Made by a program: the position numbers and the translations under genes. DNA of 40,340 bases from CAZSHX01 sp964606895. Lineage in GTDB: Bacteria > Bacteroidota > Ignavibacteria > Kapaibacteriales > UBA2268. This document shows positions 7,353 to 15,704 of the stretch, one piece after another. Within the stretch, counting starts at the first letter, position 1; every line of letters starts with the position of its first letter. The notes beneath the pieces were generated by a model. The model worked only from the letters and a program-made list of their open reading frames with translations. It had not been told where the DNA came from and searched no databases. The stretch covers positions 1-40,340 of the forward strand of contig CAZSHX010000043.1 of assembly GCA_964606895.1 (NCBI GenBank), given 5' to 3'.

Positions 7353-8560
7353 ACCAAACCTCCGTCATTAACTTTAAATATTGCGGCTATACCAACGTCG
7401 CCTGCGGCACAACCAAATATCAGAACATAACCGCCTCCTAAATCAACAGCCTCCTCCAAGGCTTCCATCAAAACACGGGTAAGAGTCGGACCCTGAGGAT
7501 GCCCCCAAACAAGCGGGCAACCTGTGTTGTTCATCTTATGCCAGTCGTAGTTAAGTACTTTTCCAAAAATTGCATCATTTACTGCAAAAGGATTGTGGTT
7601 TTTGATGACGCACATATCATCCAAAGTCAAACCGGTTTGATTTAATAATTTCTGAACAGTTATGGCAGGAGCTTCAGGCATCAGCCCGGGTTGAACCCTA
7701 ACCTCAGATTTGGCAATAAATTGAATATCAATTTCAGGTTTTGAACTGAATTCTTTTACTTTATCTTTGGAAGTAACAAGGAGAGTTGCCATACCGTCAG
7801 CGGCATGAGTTTGGGTACCTCCGGTTACACAACTGTCAAGTTCCCTCATGGCAGTTAATCCTTCCATTGTCAACGGTCGAACCCCTGCATCCGAATCCAC
7901 ACAACCGATAACTTTTCCTTGCAAGTTTAGTACTTCCAATGGTACAAGAATTCTCCTCAGAAAACCTGAATTTAAAGCCTGAAAATATTGTGCATGGCGA
8001 TGAAAAGCGATTTCGTCAACTTCTCTTTTTTCAATTTTGTGTTTTCTTGCGGCATTCCCTGCAGTGGTTATCATGGCTCCACCTGTAGAAGGATCAAACC
8101 CGAAATTATCCCAAACATCGCTTATAGTCATAGTTCTTTCGTATGAACGACGTTCAGGAAAAACTCCAACGGGTGAATCGCTCGTCCTGTCGAATGTTAG
8201 AACTCCGGCAGAATTGCACATTCCACTCTGAACTTCTCCTCCGGCGAGCAAAACGGCTTTCAGTCCGGTGGCACAAGCCTGCTCCACATGATAGCCGGGC
8301 AATCTATGTCCCATAGAACTTGCTAAAAAGGGAGAGTTCCAAAATTTCCAGTGCCAGGGGATCGTTGAACCCGAAACAAGATAGTCCAGTTTATTTAAAG
8401 GAATCTTTCTCAGACTCAGAATTTTTGCCATCGCTTCTCCGGCGAATTGACCTATATTAACTTCAGCAATTGGTGACAATTGCCATGCAGGAAAATAGCT
8501 ACTGCCCCAAGCTCCATAAGGGATTCTGGCATTTGGATACATAGACTCGATATTTTTCAT
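7349..8560 (-). CDS. thiolase family protein (divergent acetyl-CoA acyltransferase)
   Basis: The 403-residue thiolase-fold enzyme has nucleophile Cys96 in HVEQACATGLKA. The catalytic His is in WGHPQGPT. The second Cys region reads FGCAAGDVG where classical thiolases have CxGGGxG, and the usual NEAFA is KNHNPF, so it is a divergent subfamily. It probably cleaves a 3-ketoacyl-CoA and hands the shortened acyl-CoA onward. It is the first gene of a two-gene minus-strand operon with the dehydrogenase/hydratase fusion, transcribed away from the aromatic supercluster across a shared promoter region. Assignment to 3-ketopimelyl-CoA cleavage is inferred from context; a biosynthetic or branched-chain substrate is possible. 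Confidence 0.85.
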   Translation of the reverse strand: MKNIESMYPNARIPYGAWGSSYFPAWQLSPIAEVNIGQFAGEAMAKILSLRKIPLNKLDYLVSGSTIPWHWKFWNSPFLASSMGHRLPGYHVEQACATGLKAVLLAGGEVQSGMCNSAGVLTFDRTSDSPVGVFPERRSYERTMTISDVWDNFGFDPSTGGAMITTAGNAARKHKIEKREVDEIAFHRHAQYFQALNSGFLRRILVPLEVLNLQGKVIGCVDSDAGVRPLTMEGLTAMRELDSCVTGGTQTHAADGMATLLVTSKDKVKEFSSKPEIDIQFIAKSEVRVQPGLMPEAPAITVQKLLNQTGLTLDDMCVIKNHNPFAVNDAIFGKVLNYDWHKMNNTGCPLVWGHPQGPTLTRVLMEALEEAVDLGGGYVLIFGCAAGDVGIAAIFKVNDGGLV

Positions 8561-8892
8561 TTTCTAACCGCCATTTTTTTGATGTTGAATTCTTAAATAG
8601 TATTTGTTATAGAACTTTCAGCATTTTTGAAATTATTACTCATCAAGTAATTTCTTTCATTTTTTTAAGATCAATGCTAAAATATATCTAAGTTAATATT
8701 AAAAATTGATTTTTGCAACATCTTTGAACATTTTTAGCCAAATCAAATTTATTCTATAAAATCAGTGTTTTTTTGTGGGAAAATCCTCCCCCAAAAATCA
8801 TGCAAAAGAATTTCAAACATATATTGCTAAATTATTACACAGTGAAAGAAATTTCGAAAATATTCCATTTGCGATATATGATAAATATGTGC

Positions 8893-8934
8893 TTCATTGT
8901 GAATTCTTAAATATTACTAATATTTCACAATGAA
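8893..8934. promoter_or_regulatory. candidate operator: perfect 11-bp inverted repeat
   Basis: TTCATTGTGAA (8893-8903) and TTCACAATGAA (8924-8934) are perfect inverted repeats separated by 20 nt. Inside lies a separate 17-bp palindrome, AAATATTACTAATATTT (8909-8925). A related degenerate site, TGTATTCAATTGTG, occurs about 60 nt downstream (8984-8997). Position between divergent operons suggests binding of a dimeric regulator; its identity is unknown. Confidence 0.5.
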
Positions 8935-9050
8935 TACAATTTCAAAAACACTTTACAATTCATTAGTAATTTTATTTTAAAGTCTGTATTCAATTGTGTT
9001 TTAATACCTCTTGCTATAAATCAATATTTTCCGTATTTTGTTAATTGATT

Positions 9051-9068
9051 TTTTAGCCTAAGCTAAAA
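9051..9068. promoter_or_regulatory. hairpin in 5' region of the supercluster
   Basis: TTTTAGC-CTAA-GCTAAAA forms a 7-bp stem with a 4-nt loop, 80 nt upstream of the first gene start. It could be an operator half-site pair or a leader hairpin. It is not followed by a T-run strong enough to call a terminator. Confidence 0.35.
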
Positions 9069-9148
9069 GAATTTTGGTTTTTAACTATTTTCTTTTTGAG
9101 CTTTGAGGAACAATTATTAGAATACAATTATAAGATAAAGGATATTAC

Positions 9149-9892
9149 ATGAATCTCGAAAATATGAATGCAATAGTTACCGGTGGAAGTATGGGTATAG
9201 GTTCGGCTATAGCAATCAGGTTAGCTGAATTTGGTGCTAATGTTGCAATCAACTACCGGAAACACAGCGATGAAGCTGAGACCATCATTTCAAAAGTTCG
9301 TTCAATGGGCAGAAAGGGATTGATTGTCCAAGCCGACACTTCAAACTTCGAAGATGCCGGACGTATGGTAAATCAGGTTGTAGAAGAATTCGGGGGATTG
9401 GATATTCTGGTTAATAATGCAGGAATCAACCGTGACGGAGTTATTTGGAAAATGACCGAAGAACAGTGGGATACAGTGATTGATATAAATCTTAAAGGAT
9501 ATTTCAATTATATAAGACACGTAGCACCAATTTTCAGAGAACGGCAATATGGCAAAATTGTAAATGTCACTTCTATTAACGGTCTTCGGGGAAAATTCGG
9601 ACAGTCAAATTATTCTGCATCCAAAGCCGGAATAATCGGTTTAACCAAGTCAGTAGCTCGTGAACTCGGCAAATATTCAGTTAATGTCAATGCTGTTGCT
9701 CCCGGTCTTATCCTTACCGAAATGATAGAACAAGTTCCTGATAACGTTAAGGAAGCGGCTTTGAATGAAATAGTATTGAATAGGATTGGCTTACCGGTTG
9801 AAATTGCCGATGTGGTTGCCTTCTTATGCAGTGAAATGTCCAGGCACATAACCGGAGAGGTTATTAAAGTGGATGGCGGACAATATATTTAA
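9149..9892 (+). CDS. short-chain dehydrogenase/reductase (FabG-like)
   Basis: The 247-residue classical SDR has the nucleotide site TGGSMGIGSA (residues 11-20), NNAG (89-92) and catalytic Ser142, Tyr155 and Lys159 (YSASKAG), and ends DGGQYI. It is first in the supercluster, with AAAGGAT upstream of the ATG as ribosome binding site. Family members interconvert 3-hydroxyacyl and 3-oxoacyl thioesters with NAD(P)H. Here the position next to a thiolase suggests oxidation of a 3-hydroxyacyl-CoA from ring cleavage. In Azoarcus an SDR (BzdZ) also belongs to the benzoate operon, but equivalence is not established. A FabG role in lipid synthesis is less likely because no acyl-carrier genes are nearby. 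Confidence 0.85.
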   Translation: MNLENMNAIVTGGSMGIGSAIAIRLAEFGANVAINYRKHSDEAETIISKVRSMGRKGLIVQADTSNFEDAGRMVNQVVEEFGGLDILVNNAGINRDGVIWKMTEEQWDTVIDINLKGYFNYIRHVAPIFRERQYGKIVNVTSINGLRGKFGQSNYSASKAGIIGLTKSVARELGKYSVNVNAVAPGLILTEMIEQVPDNVKEAALNEIVLNRIGLPVEIADVVAFLCSEMSRHITGEVIKVDGGQYI

Positions 9893-9968
9893 GTAATATT
9901 GACACATTTTTTATGTTAAATATGCGATTTAGTTTTGATTAATTATTTTTAAATTATTTAGTAAACAC

Positions 9969-11159
9969 ATGAAATTAAATGACATTGTAGTAATTTCGGC
10001 AGTTAGAACTCCGATGGGAAGTTTTGGTGGTTCTCTAAAAGATTTTTCTTCTTTTGATATCGGTGCTGTTTCAATAAAAGAAGCAGTCAGAAGGTCAACC
10101 ATCAATCCCGAAAACATTGATGAAGTTATTCTTGGTAGCTGTCGCCAAGCGGGAAACGGTCCGAATCCTGCAAGAACAGCGGCAGTTAAAGGTGGAATCC
10201 CCAAATCCGTGCCTGTTGTCACTCTCAATATGGCATGTCCATCTGGAATGAAATCATTGAGTCTTGCTTCGCAGGTTATTAGAAGTGGTGATGGCGAGGC
10301 AATTGTTGTCGGTGGATTTGACAGCATGAGTACAATCCCCTATCTGTTGAAAAACGTTCGATGGGACGGTTTCAAAATGGGGAATAAAACACTCGAAGAT
10401 GGATGGAGCGACAGTGTTGACCCTCTAATAAATCAAGGCATGGGTGAAACAGCTGAGAATTTGTTCGATAAGTATCAAATTTCGCGTCAGGAACAGGACG
10501 AATTTGCTGTCAGCAGTCATCTGAAAGCATCACAAGCTCAAACTAACGGCTGGTTCGATGAAGAAATTGTTCCAATTGAAATTCCCGGCGGAAGAAACAA
10601 TCCACCAACCATTTTTAACAAAGATGAAACCATAAGGCATTCTTTGGATATTGAAAAAATGGCAAAGCTGAAACCTGCTTTTCGTAAAGACGGAGTTGTT
10701 ACAGCAGGAAATGCCTGTGGTTTGAGTGATGGCTCTACTGCAATGGTTGTTACGAGCAGGGAAATGGCGGACAGACTTGATGCAAAACCTTTGTTCTCTT
10801 TAGTAGCTTTCGGTCAAACTGCTGTTTCTCCCGAAACAATGGGTGAAGGACCTGCTTTTGCTATTCCGTTAGCATTAAAAATTGCTGGAATGGAGCTTAA
10901 TGATATGGATTTAATTGAAGTAAACGAAGCTTTTGCTATTCAGGTATTAGCAAATGAAAGAGTATTAAATTGGGACAGAAATAAACTAAATGTTCATGGC
11001 GGAGCAATCGCACTCGGTCATCCGACAGGAATCAGCGGAGCAAGAATAATCGTAACACTTTATCATGCTCTAAAAAGACTGGATAAAACTTTTGGAGTTG
11101 CAAGTATTTGCGGCGGCGGCGGTGTTACTATCGCGGCGATTATCAAACGTGAATTGTAA
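9969..11159 (+). CDS. acetyl-CoA acetyltransferase / 3-ketoacyl-CoA thiolase
   Basis: This is a canonical 396-residue thiolase. Nucleophile Cys90 is in NMACPSGMKS, followed by NEAFAIQVLA, GGAIALGHPTGISGAR with the catalytic His, and SICGGGGV with the second Cys. It catalyses CoA-dependent cleavage of 3-ketoacyl-CoA, releasing acetyl-CoA. It follows the SDR by 76 bp and precedes the benzoyl-CoA reductase genes, so it likely acts in the lower pathway from 3-hydroxypimelyl-CoA toward glutaryl-CoA and acetyl-CoA. It differs clearly in its active-site motifs from the thiolase on the minus strand, which suggests two substrates rather than redundancy. Confidence 0.92.
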   Translation: MKLNDIVVISAVRTPMGSFGGSLKDFSSFDIGAVSIKEAVRRSTINPENIDEVILGSCRQAGNGPNPARTAAVKGGIPKSVPVVTLNMACPSGMKSLSLASQVIRSGDGEAIVVGGFDSMSTIPYLLKNVRWDGFKMGNKTLEDGWSDSVDPLINQGMGETAENLFDKYQISRQEQDEFAVSSHLKASQAQTNGWFDEEIVPIEIPGGRNNPPTIFNKDETIRHSLDIEKMAKLKPAFRKDGVVTAGNACGLSDGSTAMVVTSREMADRLDAKPLFSLVAFGQTAVSPETMGEGPAFAIPLALKIAGMELNDMDLIEVNEAFAIQVLANERVLNWDRNKLNVHGGAIALGHPTGISGARIIVTLYHALKRLDKTFGVASICGGGGVTIAAIIKREL

Positions 11160-11215
11160 AAGAAACTAATTTTTAGATAATTTCATTATTTTAATAAATA
11201 TTCATAGGGATTTAG

Positions 11216-12343
11216 ATGATAAGTAAATTTCGGGAATGGAATGTCAACAGGCATTCGTACGCTAAAGAATGGAAAGAAAAAACGGGCGGGAAAGTTTTAG
11301 GGTATTTTTGTACCTACGTTCCGGAAGAAATTCTTTATGCCGCTAATATTCTACCTGTTAGAATTCTTGGAGCACATGAACCACAGGACCTTACTGAACA
11401 ACATATATTCGGAATGTATTGTCCTTTCTGCAGGGATTGCCTTGCTCAGGGACTCAAAGGCAGATATGATTACCTTGACGGAATCATGATTTCTCAGTCA
11501 TGCCTACACATCAGACAAGCTTTCACAAGTTGGGAAAAGCACATACCAAGAGAATTCTCTTATTATATGCCTATGCCGAATAACGTTCAATCTCCTCATT
11601 CAGTAAAATATCTTGCTGAAGAAATGAGAGATTTCAAAAAAGCAGTTGAAGGCTGGATTGGCAAGGAAATTACAGATGATGATATTAAACGCGGAATTGA
11701 AATAATGAATGAAAATCGCAGTTTGATTCACGAAGTTTATAGTTTTAAAAAAGATGAGAATCCTCCTATTTCAGGTGAAGAAACCATGCAGGTTGCTATC
11801 ACTCAGCAAATGGTCGAAAAAAATGAGCATAGTGCCGCTTTGAAAGAACTTGTTGCTCAGCTAAAAGCTTCGGGAAAAGAAAAAAATAAAGGGGCAAGAT
11901 TAATGGTTCTGGGTAGTGAAAACGATGATATACCTTTTATTGAGATGGTTGAAGGTTGCGGAGCTACTGTAGTAATTGATGACCACTGCGTAGGCACAAG
12001 ATATTTCTGGAATAATGTAGTCCCTACTGATGGCGATCCGATTTTAGATATTGCACAAAGATATATTGACCGACCTGCCTGCCCGAGTAAAGATTGGATT
12101 GAAAGAAACCGCGTGAAACATGTTGTAAATCTTGCCAAAGATTTTAATGCTCAGGGTGCAATTCTTATCCAACAAAAATTCTGTGACCCTCATGAACTGG
12201 ATATACCAGCCATTAGAAAAGCTTTTAGTGAAATTGGAATTCCTACTCTGTTCCTTGAATTTGACGTTACTGTTCCGATTGGACAATTCAAAATCAGGGT
12301 GGAAGCGTTTCTCGAGATGTTAAATGAAGATGAATTATTCTAA
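11216..12343 (+). CDS. bzdN: benzoyl-CoA reductase, BzdN/BcrC-type subunit
   Basis: The 375-residue member of the 2-hydroxyacyl-CoA dehydratase D-component family matches BzdN/BcrC in length and pattern. Its N-terminal GYFCTYVPEEILYAANILPVR is typical of the family. Candidate cluster ligands are Cys69/72/75 (CPFCRDC), Cys96 (SQSCLHIR) and a C-terminal Cys near residue 323 (QKFCDPHE). With the O subunit it forms the dearomatising module that reduces benzoyl-CoA to cyclohexa-1,5-diene-1-carboxyl-CoA, driven by two ATP via the P and Q subunits. It opens the core N-O-P-Q-M gene order seen in Azoarcus-type operons. The ribosome site AGGGAT precedes the ATG. A 2-hydroxyacyl-CoA dehydratase is ruled down by the adjacent ring-hydratase, dehydrogenase and hydrolase genes. 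Confidence 0.88.
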   Translation: MISKFREWNVNRHSYAKEWKEKTGGKVLGYFCTYVPEEILYAANILPVRILGAHEPQDLTEQHIFGMYCPFCRDCLAQGLKGRYDYLDGIMISQSCLHIRQAFTSWEKHIPREFSYYMPMPNNVQSPHSVKYLAEEMRDFKKAVEGWIGKEITDDDIKRGIEIMNENRSLIHEVYSFKKDENPPISGEETMQVAITQQMVEKNEHSAALKELVAQLKASGKEKNKGARLMVLGSENDDIPFIEMVEGCGATVVIDDHCVGTRYFWNNVVPTDGDPILDIAQRYIDRPACPSKDWIERNRVKHVVNLAKDFNAQGAILIQQKFCDPHELDIPAIRKAFSEIGIPTLFLEFDVTVPIGQFKIRVEAFLEMLNEDELF

Positions 12344-12359
12344 TTATACGGAAAATTAA

Positions 12360-13670
12360 ATGAAGATACCAACATACAAAACTGAAACACTTAAATGCTG
12401 GAATAAAGCTAAAGAATTAAGATTGAAATTTTATCAGGATTATGCTACTGCTCACGAAAGGGGCGGGCTGAGATGGGCAGGCGGAGCATGGAGTTTCGGA
12501 GCAATTCCTGCAGGACTTGGAAATGACATTTATCCTATAACAGGTGAACCTTATGGTGCAAGTATTGCTTTCAACAAGGAATTGTCCGTTCGTTGCATGG
12601 AAGCTGTCGAAAAAAAGGGCTACGCCAGAGATTTATGTTCTTACATGAGAAATTACTGGGGTTCAATCATTCTTGACGAATATGCTTTTGGCGGAAAATT
12701 TCCAAAGCCTGATTTTATGTGGCAGGACCATATTTGCTGTAGCCATTCCAAATGGTATCAAGTGGCTTCCGAACTTGAAGGCGGAGTTCCAACTTATTCG
12801 ATTGATGTTTCTGTGGGTTCGTACGATACTGTTAAAGAACATAAAATTGATTATATAGTCAATCAGATGCAAGACGGCATTGATTGGTTGAAAAAGACCA
12901 CAGGTAGAGAATACAGCGATGAACTCCTGATTGAAGCCTGCGAGAATGAATTTCGGTCAACTGCTGTTTGGGCAAAAATTTGTGAATTAAACAAAGTTGT
13001 TCCTGCTCCTTTAGATGAAAAATCAATGTATTCGCTTTATGTTTTGGGAACATTAGCCAAACACAGCAAAGAATTTGCAGATTTTTACGAAGAACTATAT
13101 GACGAAGTCAAATACAGAGTTGAAAATCAAATCGCCGCAATTCCTCACGAGGTATGCAGACTTATGTCCGATACACAACCGCCATGGGGATTCCTGAAAA
13201 TATTCAGATACCTTGAAAGTTTTGGTGCTGTTTCTGTAGGTTCACTCTACACATTTGGTTTGATAGGAGTTTGGGAAGACCAGCCTGACGGAAGCTGGGG
13301 ACCAAGGAAAACGCCGGCAGAAAAAGGGATAAAAATCACAACCCGTGACCAGGCTTTAAGACTTTTGGCAGACTGGAATTTGAGCAAACCCGAATGGCAG
13401 CATTTCTATTCTCCTCATCTTAAAAGCGAAATGATGATAAGGATTGCAAATGAATGGAAAATTGACGGAATTATGCTTCACTACAATCGAGGATGCGAAG
13501 GTTTGTCGCTTGGAATAGCCGAAAACAGATTAGCTCTTATCGGAGCAGGCTATCCTGTAATGACATTTGAAGGGAATATGGGCGACGAGCGTGAATTTGA
13601 TGAAGCACAGACAAAAACAAGAATGGATTCTTTCATGGAAACCTTGAATTTTAATATTCTTAAAATTTAA
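12360..13670 (+). CDS. bzdO: benzoyl-CoA reductase, BzdO/BcrB-type subunit
   Basis: The 436-residue length fits BzdO/BcrB. The N-terminal half has WAGGAWSFGAIPAGLG, DLCSYMRNYWGS (Cys93) and DHICCSHSKWYQ (Cys126/127). The C-terminal part has YNRGCEGLS and FEGNMGDEREFDEAQTKTR, the conserved end of this subunit. It pairs with the N subunit to bind substrate and [4Fe-4S] centres for Birch-like two-electron ring reduction. It lies 16 bp downstream of bzdN, suggesting coordinated translation. Confidence 0.88.
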   Translation: MKIPTYKTETLKCWNKAKELRLKFYQDYATAHERGGLRWAGGAWSFGAIPAGLGNDIYPITGEPYGASIAFNKELSVRCMEAVEKKGYARDLCSYMRNYWGSIILDEYAFGGKFPKPDFMWQDHICCSHSKWYQVASELEGGVPTYSIDVSVGSYDTVKEHKIDYIVNQMQDGIDWLKKTTGREYSDELLIEACENEFRSTAVWAKICELNKVVPAPLDEKSMYSLYVLGTLAKHSKEFADFYEELYDEVKYRVENQIAAIPHEVCRLMSDTQPPWGFLKIFRYLESFGAVSVGSLYTFGLIGVWEDQPDGSWGPRKTPAEKGIKITTRDQALRLLADWNLSKPEWQHFYSPHLKSEMMIRIANEWKIDGIMLHYNRGCEGLSLGIAENRLALIGAGYPVMTFEGNMGDEREFDEAQTKTRMDSFMETLNFNILKI

Positions 13671-13709
13671 TAATAGAAATACTAACTTAAATATAATAAA
13701 GGAGTAAAA

Positions 13710-14474
13710 ATGATTTCTGTTGGAATAGACGTAGGAGCCAAAACTGCTAAAGTTATAGTGCTCCGCGATAATGAAATAATTGCCAGAAACAAAGTCCTTT
13801 CAGGATTTGAAGCAAAAGAAAATACAATCAAATTATTTGAACAGGTTATCAGCGATGCAGGTATAACCAGAGACCAAATTGATTCAATAACTTCTACTGG
13901 CAGTGGCAGGAAAGAAGTAGATTTTGCAACTCACAGCGTAACTGACGTTACTGCCGCGGCTAAAGGTGCTCATGCTTTGAACCCTAATGTCAGAACAGTA
14001 ATTGATATTGGTGCCGAAGAAGGCAGAGGAATCCGTTGCGACGAACGAGGTAAAATTATTGATTTTGCAATTAACGAAAAATGTGCCGCTGGTTCAGGAG
14101 CTTTCGTAGAAGCTATGTCCAGAGCTCTCGAGCTTGCAATTGAGGATTTCGGACCTTTGTCGCTCGAATCCGTAAAAGAAATACCTATGAATGCACAATG
14201 TGCTGTTTTTGCAGAATCCGAAGTAATATCACTTCTACATTCAAAAACCGAGAAAAAGGATATTGCAAAAGCTATTACAGATGCTATAGCGGCAAGAATA
14301 TCATCAATGGTCAGAAAAGTAGGTTTCGAAAAGGAAATAGCCGTAGTTGGCGGAGTAGCTTATAATATTGGTTTCTTAAGGTCTATCAAAAACAGTCTTG
14401 AATCCGATGTTATAGTTCCTGAATTTCCGGAATATGTTGCCGCTTACGGTGCCGCATTATTAACAAGTAATTAA
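13710..14474 (+). CDS. bzdP: benzoyl-CoA reductase ATPase subunit, BzdP/BcrD-type
   Basis: The 254-residue protein is in the BadF/BadG/BcrA/BcrD ASKHA ATPase family. The phosphate loop is GIDVGAKTAK (residues 5-14). The second motif is DIGAEEGRG instead of the usual DIGGQDxK, a variant associated with the D-type subunit. Cys125 (KCAAGSGAF) and Cys164 (NAQCAVFAES) are the positions that ligate the [4Fe-4S] cluster shared between two ATPase subunits. It forms the electron-activating module with BzdQ. AAAGGAG precedes the ATG. Confidence 0.88.
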   Translation: MISVGIDVGAKTAKVIVLRDNEIIARNKVLSGFEAKENTIKLFEQVISDAGITRDQIDSITSTGSGRKEVDFATHSVTDVTAAAKGAHALNPNVRTVIDIGAEEGRGIRCDERGKIIDFAINEKCAAGSGAFVEAMSRALELAIEDFGPLSLESVKEIPMNAQCAVFAESEVISLLHSKTEKKDIAKAITDAIAARISSMVRKVGFEKEIAVVGGVAYNIGFLRSIKNSLESDVIVPEFPEYVAAYGAALLTSN

Positions 14475-14497
14475 AATTTAAAAAAAAGGAAATTAAA

Positions 14498-15364
14498 ATG
14501 GCTAAAGAATTTTGGCGTTGGAAAGAATATAATTGGAAAAATGAAGATATCGACTGGAAATCCGGTGCAACAGTTAGTGCCGGTGTTGATGTCGGTTCTG
14601 TTAGTTCTCAGGCTGTTATTTTAGTTGACGGTGAGCTTTATGCTTATGCCAGCATGAGAACAGGTTCAAATTCACCTATGAGTGCCCAAAATGCTATGAC
14701 TTGGGCTCTTACTGATACAGGTATGACGCTTGAAGATATTCATTATACGGTTGGAACAGGTTACGGCAGGGTTAATGTACCCTTTGCAGATAAAACCATT
14801 ACTGAAATTGCATGTCATGCACGCGGAGCAAACAAGATGTACGGTGCTACCGTTCGTACTCTTCTTGACATGGGCGGGCAGGATTGCAAAGCAATCAGCT
14901 GTGATGATCGAGGCAAAGTAACTAACTTCCTGATGAATGATAAATGTGCCGCAGGAACAGGTCGCGGTATGGAAGTATTTGCTGATTTGCTTTCTCTTCC
15001 TATTGAAGAAATCGGTGATTTATCATTTCAGGTTGATGAAGAACCCGAACCCGTCAGCAGTACTTGTGTGATTTTTGCAAAATCCGAAGCAACCGGTCTC
15101 CTTCGCGAAGGCTGGCCCAAAAATAAAGTTCTTGCCGCTTATAGTTCAGCTATGGCTCACAGAGTTGTATCATTGCTTGAGAGAATTGACATCAAACCTG
15201 ATTTTGCAATAACGGGCGGCATAGCCAAGAATAGCGGTGTTGTCAAACGGCTTGAAAAAGAAATCGGAATCAAAGCATTAACTACAACTTATGACACACA
15301 GATTGCAGGTGCTTTCGGTGCGGCACTATTCGGTCAGGCACTTTGCGAAAAAGCAAGAAAGTAG
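14498..15364 (+). CDS. bzdQ: benzoyl-CoA reductase ATPase subunit, BzdQ/BcrA-type
   Basis: The 288-residue ASKHA ATPase has AGVDVGSVSSQ at residues 28-38, MGGQDCKAIS near 125 and the shared-cluster cysteines Cys150 (KCAAGTGRG) and Cys190 (SSTCVIFAKSE). It lacks the extra domain that makes Thauera BcrA about 438 residues long, so both ATPases are short as in the Azoarcus-type enzyme. Together with BzdP it takes electrons from the ferredoxin encoded next door and couples ATP hydrolysis to their transfer. The gene ends 8 bp before the ferredoxin start. Confidence 0.88.
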   Translation: MAKEFWRWKEYNWKNEDIDWKSGATVSAGVDVGSVSSQAVILVDGELYAYASMRTGSNSPMSAQNAMTWALTDTGMTLEDIHYTVGTGYGRVNVPFADKTITEIACHARGANKMYGATVRTLLDMGGQDCKAISCDDRGKVTNFLMNDKCAAGTGRGMEVFADLLSLPIEEIGDLSFQVDEEPEPVSSTCVIFAKSEATGLLREGWPKNKVLAAYSSAMAHRVVSLLERIDIKPDFAITGGIAKNSGVVKRLEKEIGIKALTTTYDTQIAGAFGAALFGQALCEKARK

Positions 15365-15372
15365 ATTTTATT

Positions 15373-15657
15373 ATGATAGCAAATTTCGGATATAAAGACG
15401 GTGCGGGCGAATTCTTTATCAGTATTGATACTGATAAATGTAATGGGTGTGGAGATTGTGTTCCCGTTTGCCCTGCAAATGCTCTCGAAGTCAGGGACAA
15501 TGAATTCGATCCAATGGCTGAAGACGCTATGGCGGCTGTGACAGAAGCTCAGCGAAAAAAGCTGAATTATATTTGTTCATCATGCAAAAGTGATCCAAAT
15601 GTTCCATTGCCCTGCGTTAGTGCTTGTGAATTTAATGCAATTGCTCATTCTTGGTAG
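15373..15657 (+). CDS. bzdM: 2[4Fe-4S] ferredoxin, electron donor to benzoyl-CoA reductase
   Basis: The start is set at the ATG at 15373, giving 94 residues; a TTG at 15343 would overlap bzdQ and adds an unlikely extension. Cys23/26/29/33 form a classic C-x2-C-x2-C-x3-C site, while the second site is Cys68/71/81/85 with a nine-residue loop. The enlarged second loop is typical of Chromatium/Thauera-type ferredoxins with very low potential clusters. A stretch of about 35 residues separates the two sites. Location between the reductase and its oxidoreductase matches BzdM. Confidence 0.87.
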   Translation: MIANFGYKDGAGEFFISIDTDKCNGCGDCVPVCPANALEVRDNEFDPMAEDAMAAVTEAQRKKLNYICSSCKSDPNVPLPCVSACEFNAIAHSW

Positions 15658-15704
15658 ATATTAGTGAAGAATCCACACTATTATAAATTTTAATTTGATA
15701 TTCA

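Larger units (their letters stand above)
8561..9148. other. divergent promoter region between two catabolic operons
   Basis: This is an AT-rich gap of about 590 bp between the divergently transcribed thiolase operon and the long plus-strand supercluster. No gene is seen. It must hold the promoters of both operons. The clearest structures are a perfect 11-bp inverted repeat at 8893-8934 and a 7-bp hairpin at 9051-9068. No transcription-regulator gene lies in the cluster itself. Confidence 0.7.

Noticed and set aside
8898..8929. TGTGA...TCACA as a CRP/FNR-type site
   Set aside because: The half-sites are 22 nt apart instead of 6, so the repeat is listed only as a candidate operator for an unknown regulator.
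11216..13670. 2-hydroxyglutaryl- or phenyllactyl-CoA dehydratase subunits
   Set aside because: Gene order with two short ATPases, ferredoxin, dienoyl-CoA hydratase, ring dehydrogenase and ring hydrolase fits benzoyl-CoA reductase much better.
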